Assembly: GCA_018873245.2 (NCBI GenBank)
Contig: JAEMBT020000004.1
Coordinates: forward strand, 10,784,652-10,848,651
Direction of reading: 5' to 3'
DNA length: 64,000 bases
Origin: Archegozetes longisetosus
Lineage: Eukaryota > Arthropoda > Arachnida > Sarcoptiformes > Trhypochthoniidae
The position numbers and the translations under genes are program-made. Below are positions 49,216-62,100 of this stretch, in pieces (position 1 is the first letter of the stretch; each line of letters starts with the position of its first letter). The notes under the pieces are model-generated. The model was given only the letters and a program-made list of their open reading frames with translations. It was not told the DNA's origin and made no database searches.

Positions 49216-52200
49216 TTAACTATTGTTTGCATTATTAGAAATAAGTTGTTTTAACTTCTTGACAACAGTATCGGTTTTATTTTTCTTGTCGCGTTCATTT
49301 TCGTAAGCGATGCGAAAAGAGTTTTCTTTTTTTCTCCTTCACGTAATTTTTCCAACAAAGTCAGAGCTGTTTGTGGGTTAACTCTTAAATATCTGGAATC
49401 TTGTTTACCATAATCAGCAAAATAAGTAGACCAAGAATCGACTTCAGTGAATAAGTCCATGAGTTGCCTTAATTCAGCGAAGCAGAGCTGAAGAGATCCC
49501 TCTTCGAACTCCTTGACCGGTTCCGAACTGGCAAACAGTTCGCATTGTATAAGATCTAAATTAAATTGTTGTAAAACACCCCATGATATGCATTTGACCT
49601 CTTCATCCATTAAAAAGTTGAGAAGTGAAGACGCGATATGCTTACAGGCGGACAAACATGCAGTTTGTGCCACTTTTAGTGGCAAATTAGTGAATGCTTC
49701 GAAAGTGCTGGTCAGAAATGCTATTAAATCTGATATGTATGAGGAGGCCATTCCCGGAGACTCGACTAACATCCAGTCATAACTGGCTAACTCTAGAAAT
49801 TCATCGATCTTTTGGTTCAATTGTATGTAAATTTGAGATTCGGCATCACTTCTGGCGTCCTTAAACATCGATCTTCCCTGGAGTCGAGCCAAATGTGTCG
49901 AATCTATAGCCGTGGGCGTTATTCCGTTCGGAGACGCCACACAAACAAGTGGTGAGGCGTTTATAGTTTTTGAAATAAAATCTTCCAGGTATATACTGGC
50001 GTCTTCTAAATAGTTAGTATTGATAGTGATTTGAATCAATTGTAAAAGACCTAAATTAGGCTTCTTTATTAGACTAGACAAACACTCGCTTAGAGTTCGC
50101 GTCAACAATAGATTAGTCGACTTCCTAACCATATCTTCGATTTCAGTTTGACTTAAATTCAAATCTTGAGAAAATTTCAGACACGCATTAATATATTTTT
50201 TAACTTCTTTGTAGATTTTTGGCACAAATAATGAAAATGGAAACTTCTTTGGGAACTCTCCGTTTGGACTACTAATGATCTCATTTTCATAGAAAGGAAA
50301 CTCATTTATAATTTCGTTATATTCTGTTTGATTATTCACTTGGATCGGATGATAATTGTCCGCTTCGAAAATGGTCTTAAAAACTTGAACCCATTGTCTC
50401 ATTAAAATCTCATTGTATTGATCACGCATTTCAACTAACAAATTCAGAAGTGGTCCAACATTATAGCCATAACTTTGAAGTGTGTAACTAAATAACATAA
50501 TTAATTGCTTTATCTCAAGCATAAGGTCAGCATCGGTACAATATGATGAATGAGTTCGAACTGAAGCTGTGATTGTCTGCAAAGCATTTTCCCAAACTTC
50601 GGCCAAATACGATTTAGTCACGAGTCCGGTCGATGTGTTCATAATATGGTCTTCAATTACAAAAAATCCGACAACACCACAAAAATAGTTCTTATATCCG
50701 TCAATCGCTTCGTGCATATTAATAGGCGATTGAAGTGCAAGTTTTGCCTGTTGTAGACGTTGTTGTCTATAATAGGTTTCAAACTGATCGCGAGCGCCCA
50801 AACAACCGAATATATGAAGACACCGATAGACAGGAGAGAAGTCAACCAAATCAGTTGCGCTCAGCTCTTCTTCGTTGCCATTATTAGCATCTGATTCTGT
50901 ATTTCCGGATTCTGCTTCATCGAATTCATCACCGAATGGATTTGGAGGTGGAGGAGCTCTTCGTTTCTTAGGCTTTATATTATGCTTCTTGTTATTAGTA
51001 GAATTACTATTACTATGATTATTATTAGTTACGTTTGAATTAGTATTCGCATTATTAGATAAGACGATAGAGTCGTCCACATTCTGTTGTTGGGCCACGT
51101 GTCTCATTGCTATTTCTCCTATTTTTACCGATAACTTTCTGATAATCTCGAGAAAGTCTTTCAGATCTATCATTGACGCGGATTTGATTTTTTCTCTCAT
51201 TTGCGGTATTTTGGTACACATGCTTTGAGCGAATCTATACTTCGAGACCCGTGGCAGAAATGTGTGCTCCAACTGTTCCAATGTCTTCAAAGCCGGATAG
51301 TAGCGCTTTTCCTCCATCTGCAGAACTAATTTGGCGTACATTTCAAGAACTGGTAGACATTGTTGTAAGTGTTCAATCGCAGTCTCTGTGTTACAGACGA
51401 CACGTCTGTATTTAATCAACTCTTCGGCCTTTCTCTGAACATTTTCACTTGACTTTTGCAACTCGTTATTGATTGAGACAATTTCGGTGTTCAATAATTT
51501 AGCCTGAGGTCTGACTTGTAATAATTCGTGAATACAATCAACAAATCCCTGATAATGACAATTACACATCCTTTCAATGTCTTTGTCGTGATTCTTGATT
51601 CTTGTGTCCAACTTCTCCATAAACTTTTCGTGTTCGTCGCCATCGTATATAGCCCTTAATATAACAAACAGTAATCAAATTAATGTCCAACTGTTTAGTC
51701 ATAATAAACGTTAATTGTCTTAAATTAGAGCTAAATAAGCATTAATGAAAAACATGAATACGTTGATGAAAAAATTGTCTACACTTTAAGGTAATTATCG
51801 AACTCTTATTATTATTATTATTGTCTCAATTGGTATTTATTATGTTTTGCACGAAATGTTTTGGCACATTAATTGCAAAAAATATGAATAAGTGAAAAAT
51901 AGAAAGAAGTCAAAAACAATTTAATCAATACCTGAGAACAAGAGGGACAGTATTAGTGTCTGAAGACTCGAGTTCTATCAATAAATGATCGTATTGCTGA
52001 TCATTCGTTGACTCATTAGTTGTTTTGTTCGCATTGTCAGCATTTAAGCTCATTTTTAACTTTCTAATTATTTAATTATTCCAATTTCTTAATTAACTTT
52101 TGACTAAATGGCAAAACTGGTGACAAAAAATGATTGTTTGAGAGATTGTGTTTATTATTGCCTTTAAATTAGAGACTTTTCAACTACGTTTCGAATTGCG

Positions 52201-53140
52201 TTCAACTTTTGAGTCCCTTTCCGTATTGATTTATATTAATCTCTTGCTGCAATGCCACCAAACCCATAATATAAATGTTTACGTTTTTTCTACAAATATT
52301 TCTATGGTTTTACTCAATAGCTGTCATTATTGAGTGAAGGATAACAAAATAGTGAAAGCCTTATGGAATACTTGTAGTTTAGATAAGTTTTTATAATCAA
52401 TTATTTGTACGCAGTAAAAACTTTTGTTATAATACTAAAATACTTGTTCACGCTTTACATAACATAATACTGTCGAATGTAAACCAATATTCACAAAAAC
52501 TATCAAATATCAAACAGTGACCTAAAAAATATTCAGGTTTTTACACTGATTATAAAAATCAATAGCAAATAGACGTTCAATACATAAGTTGGGAAAGTCT
52601 GTAAACCCAAATATAACTTATAAAACAAATCAATAGATAACAATCGAAAAACTTGATTGTTAACTACCTGAGAGTTGGTCCCAATTGGAGGAAAGAGTCC
52701 ATTTCGATCTCAGCAATATACATCTCATGTCTTCTATCTTTGATCTCTTGCTGAAAGCCATCACTGGCTTGAAGCCAATCGAAGTCTGGTTTATCAGTCA
52801 ATTCTCTTAAATCAGTGACAGAATATGACATGCCTTTATACCGACGCAATCCTTTCGAGTCATTGCTTTGATTAAGATAATTATTGTCTGAAGAAACACC
52901 TGATGAGATAGATGGAGAGTTGAACTCATTAGAAGATGCATTACTGGAGGTCTCATATCGAACTGATCCCTGTCTTTCAATCATTTTATGTAGGAATCTA
53001 TCGCTTCCCTTTCGTCTTATGGCTGAATTGATGGGAGGATTACGTTTAGTCGTAGAGGCAGTACCAGTACTGCTATTTCCTCTGATATTCCAACTACTTT
53101 TTGATAAAAACTTGTGATTCATCTTTATCAGTGATCCCAT
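49216..53140 (-). CDS. Sec15: Exocyst subunit Sec15 (EXOC6-like), two alternative first exons
   Basis: Exocyst component that binds Rab11/Sec4-type GTPases and tethers secretory vesicles at the plasma membrane. The common exon 51654-49216 encodes nearly the whole protein: KFMEKLDTRIKNHDKDIERM, LPVLEMYAKLVLQMEEKRYY, VDFSPVYRCLHIFG, RKSTNLLLTRTLSECL, KVAQTACLSACKHI, QFNLDLIQCELFASSEPV, RYLRVNPQTALTLLEKL. An Asn/Thr-rich and acidic insert lies at about residue 230-290. First exon 1a (52053-51932) gives a 40-aa start ending VPLVLR; exon 1b (53140-52668) gives 157 aa ending EIEMDSFLQLGPTLR; both end in phase 2 and join AIYDGDEHEKF. With exon 1a the protein is about 853 aa. Near the 3' end an A-rich run (about 49325-49340) appears one base short: as written the frame ends at 49251, while the conserved tail (RIAYENERDKKNK, TDTVVKKLKQLI) is in the next frame and ends at 49216. 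Confidence 0.92.
52668..53140 (-). CDS. Sec15: Alternative first exon 1b of Sec15
   Basis: A frame from ATG 53140 ends with the donor CTCAG|GTAGTT at 52668/52667. Its last residues EIEMDSFLQLGPTLR align with the GPTLR end of the N-terminal segment of animal Sec15 proteins, and the phase matches the acceptor of the common exon at 51654. The preceding 140 residues are Ser/Asn-rich and basic, with no recognised domain; KGMSYSVTDLRELTDK is the most ordered part. Mammalian EXOC6 also has alternative N-termini ending in TLR before SVYDD. Translation without splicing would end at the TAG four bases after the exon end. Confidence 0.7.
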
Positions 53141-56100
53141 TGTTCTGATACCACCGAAATATCACTATAAATAAGAGATAATATATAAAAACGATACTTA
53201 TTTACTCAATAAACTAAAATAAATACATTGCATGAAAGCTCACACAAAAACTTTATCGATACATATTTATCATAAATAAGCGCTCAAAAGTTGGTTCAAC
53301 CGATCGAAAAGATGAAGATTTAGTTAACCAAATCAAAAGAAATACATATTGAGTTACTCAGCTGTCATACCAGTACCACAACTACTGATTGTTTTAAATT
53401 TTCTCATTTGTAATATTGCATAAGATAGGGATAGAGCAAAAGCAGAGACTTTGTCGAAGGAGAAAATATCCCGGAGGCATAATTCCGGTTTGCCACAGGA
53501 TAATAACATTTTCTTTTCTTTCCTTTGGTTAATATCAAATGGTGGCTCGAACTTGACTAAAGCCTACGATTTTAATGAACATGTATATCGTTTTCGAGAG
53601 CAAAAGAAGCGGAACGACTATTTCATAACCGAGAGGGTCATTAAACTAAGGTGTTGTTCATCAGGTTCACTGTAAACCAATTCAATACAATAGGATTTTT
53701 TAAGAAAGACTTTTTAGATTTTCTTTCGAAGCCTTCAGCTGAGAACTTTTTTTGTTGCTCTCGTATAATTAGTAACGACAGGAAATTGTCCTAAGCTAGT
53801 AACTGAAAATTCTATGACTTCAAAGTCAACCTTGAATATAAAAGTTAGGCAGAGATGACTTAACTTATGTCAAACAATGAGTTATTCCTGACAGGTAACA
53901 AACATTTTGGATTGAAATATCCTTCATTTTTGGATGTTTGCCATTTTTGCAATTATTGTTCGTTGGACTGTAAAACAATAGCATAACTAATTTATAAGAC
54001 TTTATTTTCTGAAATCGACATCTCTTAACTTTTTTTCGAATTTATTTTCATTTCTTCGTGAATGGCCTCCAACGATGATTGTTTAAAAAATTGTCGTTGT
54101 ATCATATTTAAAGTGATAGAAAAAGATGTATTTGAGTGGATAGCCTTTTGGATACCTCAATAAACAAAATGAGCTTTTAAGGCTCTGAAATTTAGCTTTT
54201 CGATTATTGCTCTCTCAGGACTGAATCCATGCAAGTATGAGTTTGATATACACATAGATTATAATTATAATTATTGATCAATATTTCAAAAATAATCGTT
54301 TCCTCTGAGATATCAACTCGAACTCTTGAGACATAGTTGAGATGATAGCACAGTTATTGAGGTTTGATTGGGTTGAGTCAAATAAAATTGCCTCTAAAAT
54401 TTACAACACCCTATTCCTTAAAGTTGATGCAAGTTTTGAAAAAAAGTCAAATTTAAAAAGTATCCTAAGGTTGAGAAAAATATGATATTTGATGAGTTTG
54501 GAAATAAGAGTTTTTCACTTCTTAAAAATAGTCTTTTGATTAGTAGTATTTCTACTAATACTTGCATTTAACAACGCTAACAAAAAACTAAATAATTTAA
54601 ATATTTAAATATAAAAGTGAGCAGTATTTTAATGATATGGAATAGAGTTCGCTGATGTAGTTTTTAAGACTTTAATTTTAACCGAGAAAAATAAACTTGT
54701 CCTGAAGCATATTGACAAGTATTACTGTATATTTCAGTAATGATTGCTTCAAATAAATTGTTTTCTTTGTAAACACTGGCTTTGAATTAGAAGAATAAAT
54801 GAAAAGTAAATTGTGTATTGAATAAATAAAGTAAATGAAAGGACACTTGAAATTCATGAACAAAAAAACAATTGTTTGTCTCTTAATCAAAGTTTTTCCG
54901 CTCGAGACTTGAATAAAGATTAACTCGAGAAAACTTATTGAGAATATTAAGTCTAGAAGTTGTATAATATTAATAAGGCAGACAAGGGATCACACACTAC
55001 ATGAGGTAAGTGGAGATTGAGAAATTGTCTGCAAAAATGATTTGTTGAGGATGCGATGCAATGAATGATTGCATACATGAATGTGTTTTTTGCATGATAA
55101 AAGTTAGCGCTATTTTATTGCTCTAAATCGCTTTGTTTGACAGAATTGTTATGTGTAAATTATTGCCACGGCATAAGAATTATGTATTTGAATTGCAAAT
55201 ACAATTAATCGAATGGCGAAATTAGTGCTGAGGCTGACCAAACAGTTTCATAATAAGCATATAATTAATCAAATTGCTTTGCAGTACAATTCACACAATC
55301 ATTTTACAAATACTTCTGTAGTGTACGGCTGACTCTTTAGCCATAAGGGAATAATAAAAGTACTATTTCATAAATAAAAGTTTAATATGAAACCATATCT
55401 TAATTAAAGTAATACATTTAAACAGAGAATCACTGTCTCTGAAATACTTTATAAACATAAAACATAACTACCAGTGAACTGACTAACATTTCTAGTGTAG
55501 AACATGAAAGAGTGCAAACTATGAATGATTATGAAATTTTGTTGAGTGAAGATTCGACTCAAAATAAAGAGATTGGACCGTAAAAATAGATCATTTATTC
55601 CTATTTTATTACATATATTTTGTCACATTCATAAATCAGACCTCTGTTAACAAGCGAACTGTGCGAACAACTACTACACCCCTTAACCAAAATGAGTCTG
55701 AATTCTTCAGTTATGAACATTTTTCTTATTCAATACCTCGATTTTGTCAAAAAATCGATTTGTTAACGAAACTGAAGAGCGAATAAAAGTCGTATACAAT
55801 TAGTAGCTGTAAATATTCTTGACTTAAGCGGTAAAATAACTTAAACGCAATCTAACGGATCGCAATTCTGATATTGTCTTATAAAATACATCGGAAGGTT
55901 TGTATGTTAGGTCGGAATGGTTTGAATCTAAGATTGCCTCAACTCTAAGCCGAATAGCAGACAATATGAACAATAACATAAAGTCGCTTTGGAATGTGCT
56001 TTATTTGTAGGTTGTTTAAAGCAATATCTTGTCGATTTCCGACTCATACGGCAAGAGAAACCAAACAAGAGGAAAACAAATGGGTAAACATTGAGAACAA

Positions 56101-59100
56101 CTACACTTTTCTTTTTTGCTAACAAGTCCAAACCAATATATAGCAAGATCCAGATTTTCCGTTCTCAATACATTAGAATTAAATAATAGACAAAACAATT
56201 TAAACACTAATTTAAAGTTTGAATAAAAGATAAAACTGTTCAAACATTGTGTTTGTCCTCTATTAAAAATTGTTATCTGAGTCCCATTGATTTAATGTAC
56301 TTTTTCCACATACTTGCTCTTGACATCTAAATAAATTTGATATCCAGTACAGTACACACTGAACGCACATACGCCTTTTGTATTTGAAAAATCCAACACT
56401 TTTCTACTTTTATTATTGCGACCAAATGGCCCACTTTCTAATCATTTGGTTCAGTTTGAAAAGAAAGCTTTGATATCTCCATTCATTGTTGAGTTCATAA
56501 GAAGAGACGAGACTAGCTATAGAGGCAGGAATAGTAAAGCCATTCTTCAGAATTACTTCTAATATTTTTGCGTGTAATGCAAGATTTGTCGTGCATCAGC
56601 CGATATATTTATATATAGTTTGTCTTCCGTCTAATAAATTTTGCGCTAAGAGAATACATATTATAGTAAGAACACAGAGTTTAATTAGAAAGTTAAAGGA
56701 CTTCTAGTTCATCAGAGTTAGATTAAACTAATATAAAACAACATGAAAGCGAAGCTGCTTTCGAGTTAAAATGCTTAATCATTGAGCGCTCACCGTTATT
56801 ACTGCACATATATAACTGCTTGTCTTATCGTTAGAATGCATTTTCGGTGGGCTCGTCACTAAAATCAATTATGGCTTTGCTTCGTTTTGTTATCCGCTCT
56901 ATTAATCTTCTTTTGTTAGCTTTGCCCAATTTTCAAACTTTACTCATTTAATTTGAAAATAAATACTTTCACTCCTATTAATAAAAATTTTTGTTTTCTT
57001 GCTTTTTCTGCAGACTTTTTGTTTTATTTTTTTAGATGAGCTAATATTATACGATGATTTCATGCTAAATCGTAAGCTTATTTGCATTCCTTCGTTTTCT
57101 AAGGAATTTTTCTAGAATTTTACAAATTAAATTTCTGTATAAGATCAAGATTTCTATACTGCTTGGCTTGGAGCTTACTCGTTAGCATTCTTGGGCTTTG
57201 GTAAGAGTTATGTTCATCCACTGGAATCTCTGCAATTTTCGGGTTTAAAGTCAGATGAAAAAAATCTTATTTGACAATGTGAAGCCAACGATTAACCTAT
57301 TTTGGGTCTATACTAACGATCGAATAATTTTCAAACCGGAATGAATAGATTATTTTGCAAAAATTGATTTTGATCGACTAATGAATGTTTGGATATGAAA
57401 AATCAAATATTTAATAATATATGTGAAATAAAAATGACACAGAATAACAGCATTAGTCATATAAATTGTAGGTTTCGATTGATATAAGGTTTCGCGAATG
57501 AGTGCTTTGATCCAATTTTACATAAACAACTCCTTAACAGGCAATACAAGTGGCAACAAATATTTCAAATTTATACAAATTTCAACACCTTTTCAAACAA
57601 AGACTACAATAATTCAAATGATTTATAAGTTGCATTTGAAAGAGCTTTGAAATTATTCGTAGAAACAAGTTCGTTTCTCTACAGATTTTGAATATGGTTG
57701 GAAACGATGTTAAAATATTTTGAAATTATTGATAGAAATTTTTAGGTTTAGTAGTTTTTAAATAGCTCCAGCAAATACTATGAAAAATGTAAAAAATGAA
57801 AGTTTACGTACAGTACAATCAAACTGAAAATAAACTACACAATTTATAGCTAGATAAATGAATTTGCCCCGAGCTCTTAAGCAATGTTATCAATATTTTC
57901 AGCAGTCAACTTAGAAGGAGAAAACAGTTACAAAAATAATAGTGTATCGCATAACGCACTGCAGAACAGTCTATATGTCTGTTAACTGAGTTTATGAGTT
58001 AGAGTAGATTTTCTTATTCGACTTACACGCTCTTTATTCTCAAATCTCAATAGGAATATAGTGATGGTTGTGATGGAGCTTCAAAAAGCGCATCGATCGG
58101 CGGAATGCAAGACTGGTCTACTCTTCACAACTACTTGATTATAACATGAAAAGATCAATGGCATGCAAGAAAGCAAATATCATTTTCCTTTCCGATAATC
58201 CTTTTCCAATAGTTGGAATGCGAGATCAGTCACATATCTCTATGACTAGTTCTATGTCTTCCAATAAAGTAATCATCATTAAGAGGTCACACACTAAGTA
58301 CTATTAGATATAAATAGAGCCCAATCTTATGAGCCATAAGCAGTGTTGCTATACTTTTATTGACCAAAAACACACAAAACACACAAAAACAGAGACATAC
58401 GCATGGCTTCATTACTTACCGGTACTTTATATTTATATAAAGTAAACCTTTTTGTTCAGTGAATAAAGTCATCCGATAAATAAATAGCGATTTATATATT
58501 TTATTTACACTAAAGTCGTTTCACTGTTCAATATATTAAATAAACACAAATTGAATTACATAACAAATAATAATCGTTAAATATTTGCTTATTTTTGTTG
58601 GAAAATAACTAATACTTCATAAAAATAGTAGATCAGGGATTTGAATAACTCAAATCTAAGTTTACTACAAGTCGGTTGAGCTAACTTCAAATTTAAGAGA
58701 CCAGAAGGATATTAAGGTTTGTTTGCTTCAAATAATTGCTTTCAACAAATAATATGGTCTGAGGTGTTAGATCTCATTCACCACTGAATGGCTCACGATT
58801 TGGCACAAACTCTTTGCTAAGCTCTGAGACTTAATTCATGGAATACTTTTTAATTCATTTTGATTTGAGAAATATGCCACAGAACCGGTTTCTGCTTTTT
58901 CAATCTCTCATAAAGCTTCAGTTCGTGTCTTAATGTTTGTGTTATTTTATAGAACTTTTTAAACCTGTGTCTATTTTTTGTTTAAATATCTTAATGTATT
59001 CAAAAAACCTTTTAGGAAAATTTTCTTCAAATACTTTCTGAATTACATCCTTATTGAGTAAATCATGTTTAGTGAATATATTGAAAAAGCTCTTCAACCT

Positions 59101-62100
59101 AATAATTCGAGTTCTCCGGTTCAAAAATCTATTCTCTTATCGATTCTATACTAGATTGATGTTTGATAGACCGAAACAATGATATAATTCAAGAATGAAG
59201 CTAATGTTGATCCCCATCAACATTCGTGATGATCGACTAAATGTTAATCTATTGATAATTTCCGATATGTCAAACTGTCACCAGAACATGATTAATGGTT
59301 TATGTATTAATCAAACGAACAAAAAAAGACAAATTATTATCGCGTTTAATAACGAGCTAAACTACTTATTGGTAGAATATATGAGAAATTTAAGAAATTG
59401 ATTGATAAAATTTCATTCGAACCTAAAAGTTTATGAGTGAATTTATAATGGCATAAACCTTGGAATTCAGCGCATTTTCGTTTGACTAAAAAGTTTACTT
59501 TATTTATACGATGCTTTCAAATATAATCAATTTTTCAATAATGTTTATGATAGCTATTTATCTCAGTTGTACTTTTATATTTCTCGATATTCAAATAAAT
59601 TGTGCATGCAGATGAAAACCAAATAAATTCAGATAAGTTTTATTTGTTCATATAGAATTATTAGGAACTTTAATGACTCAAACAAAGCATCTCCAATTTT
59701 TAGCGAATTGAAACTAGAGACCTTGGAAAGTGCACTAAAAACTTTTGTTGCAAGTCTTGCTCAAAGCATAGGTCATGTGAGCAATCGATTATTAATTTAT
59801 TAGTATCAAAGAATATCCTATTTCAAAACTTGCTAACAATAATATAATGGATGTGAGCATTACCTAATTTTTGAAATAAATGTACACAGAGTAAAAGCAT
59901 TCTTCGATACCAAACTAACTATAACAAAAGTCTGATATCTGATCATAAGAATCTTTCATATAAGATGAAGAATTTTCTCGGAGCTCAATAAAATATACAA
60001 AATAGATTCTGAATTTAGTGGAAGCTACTTAATTAATAAAGTTGAGAATCTGTTCAAATCAAATTCTCTCCTTTCTTATGTTACTAGGTAGACCCATTAG
60101 ATATCTAACGGCACCAATAGAGAGATTATTTGTATAAAGTTAGGTAATCAGGTAGGCATTTAGGTTAGATAAGTTGAAGACACCGAGAATGAACACACAC
60201 ATAAACACAGTATATATATATATAAAAATAACTGCTTATTAATATGTGAGGTAAGATAAACAAAATGCTATCTGACAATCAAATACCAATGATTCTGCAA
60301 ATGAAAAATTGATTATGAAAAATATCTTCAAACAAGTTTGAGTTCATTTCATTTTGAAAGCCTTTTTCAATGAAGACTAAGTTTGAGAGATTCAAAGTTG
60401 AAATTGTCGTTACAGTAATATGTACTTCAGAATTCTGATCAAATAAATAACTGTATCAGCAATTGTACTACAAGTTTGATAACTATAGTATAGAATTGAA
60501 GAAATGAATGAATGAATATTTAATAATTTGTCTATTGTTAGAAATTTCTATTCAATATAACAATGATTTGGATGGAATACAGGGTTTTTTGACTAATTTG
60601 AGTGAATGGAACACTATATTGCTTGAAGTGATCACAGATTCCTTTCTTGAACTTTTCCTTTTCTATTGAATTTTGATGAAATCTTTTTGAATTTGTTTTA
60701 CCTGAATAGAAGTTTACTCTACGCTGTACAGAGTCCTGAATGTTTTTTCTATTAACATGAGAAAGAAACAAATTCGTAGTATTTGGTAACAGTTGAGAAA
60801 GTTATCTTATTCTGTAGTAATTATTGTTTTGGACGTGTTTTCAGGCAAAAAACAATGTTTTATGTGTAAGAATACATTGTATTCGAGATTAAAAAAGTAA
60901 AATAGTTTTTGTATTCAATTTATTTGAGAAATAACAATTTGAAAGAGTAAGCAGTTATGCAGAGGAACTAGATCTTTGTAGAATACAAATAGTCGGTTTA
61001 GTGCTACAAAATACTGACTGTAACCTTATTTCAATTAGATATAGCACTTTATCGCACTCAACTGGCGAAATCATCAAAATTAGCCTTCATTTTTCATTCT
61101 TTAAGTACAGAGTATTTCATAAGGAGTCTATTTTTTCTTGATTTTATAGTAAAAGCTTTGAGACTAATAGCAATTAGTTTAGTTTTCAATTAGATTATGA
61201 ACGGAAATCATTATGATTTGAATAATATTAAAGTTGAATTATGATAAGTGCATTCAGTAATAACCTGCTTGTTAGAAATTATATCATTATATAGTAGTAC
61301 CATTAGTTGAATGTCTGTAAAACTAATATAGTTGTCAATTTATTTAAAAAGCGTAATAAAAATGTGATCTATTTACTCACATAAAAACTTTGTTCAACTT
61401 TGTTCTAGAATGATGCAACTTTATATTCAATATAATATTATTTGATCATAAACTTAACAGATATTAATATAATATGGGCTTTTATATTATCTATTCATTT
61501 AATACCTTCTTTGTCTTATTAAATTTCTTTGTTCTCAGTTTGGTGGACAGAACAGCGCTCAAACTCTTGTTATTAAAAAATGTTGAACACTTTGTTATCT
61601 CTTTACGAGAAAAGCAGAATCATAGTATATAATATAAAATGATTTTTTGAAAGGAAACCTATAGATGAAAATATAAAATTGATACAACTCTGGCTAAGAT
61701 GTTTCAAATAGATAGAGTAATTTAGGAGTGAAAAAATATAAATAATACAATATTGGGCTAATAAAGAGAACAAGTTCAGAACAATAGTGAGTTGCAATGA
61801 TTTTTCATTGAGTACGTTGTTTTATAGGAAAAATTACAAATATTTTTTTGGCCAAAATGGCTCGTAAGGACTTGTTTTTCTTAATGTTTATAACACCAGT
61901 TATTATGAAATATATCATGTGTGATAAATTCTTATGACTTCACAAAAAAATAATCTTCCATACTATAGAACATCAATTTGTGAAAGTGCTTTTAGAGTCA
62001 AGAAAAAAATACTTTTTGGCCGAATATTCGCCAGTTTATCACACAAAAAATAATTCATTTTTTAAAAACAAAATTGTTTTTCTTTTGCTCAAATGATTAT

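Noticed and set aside
53451-53675. 74-codon plus-strand frame upstream of Sec15
   Set aside because: No family similarity; it lies in promoter-side DNA of the minus-strand gene and has no supporting signals.
58942-59401. Two short open frames, possible transposon remnants
   Set aside because: Lys/Ile/Phe-rich translations typical of AT-rich non-coding DNA, with no transposase, integrase or reverse transcriptase motifs and no terminal repeats found.
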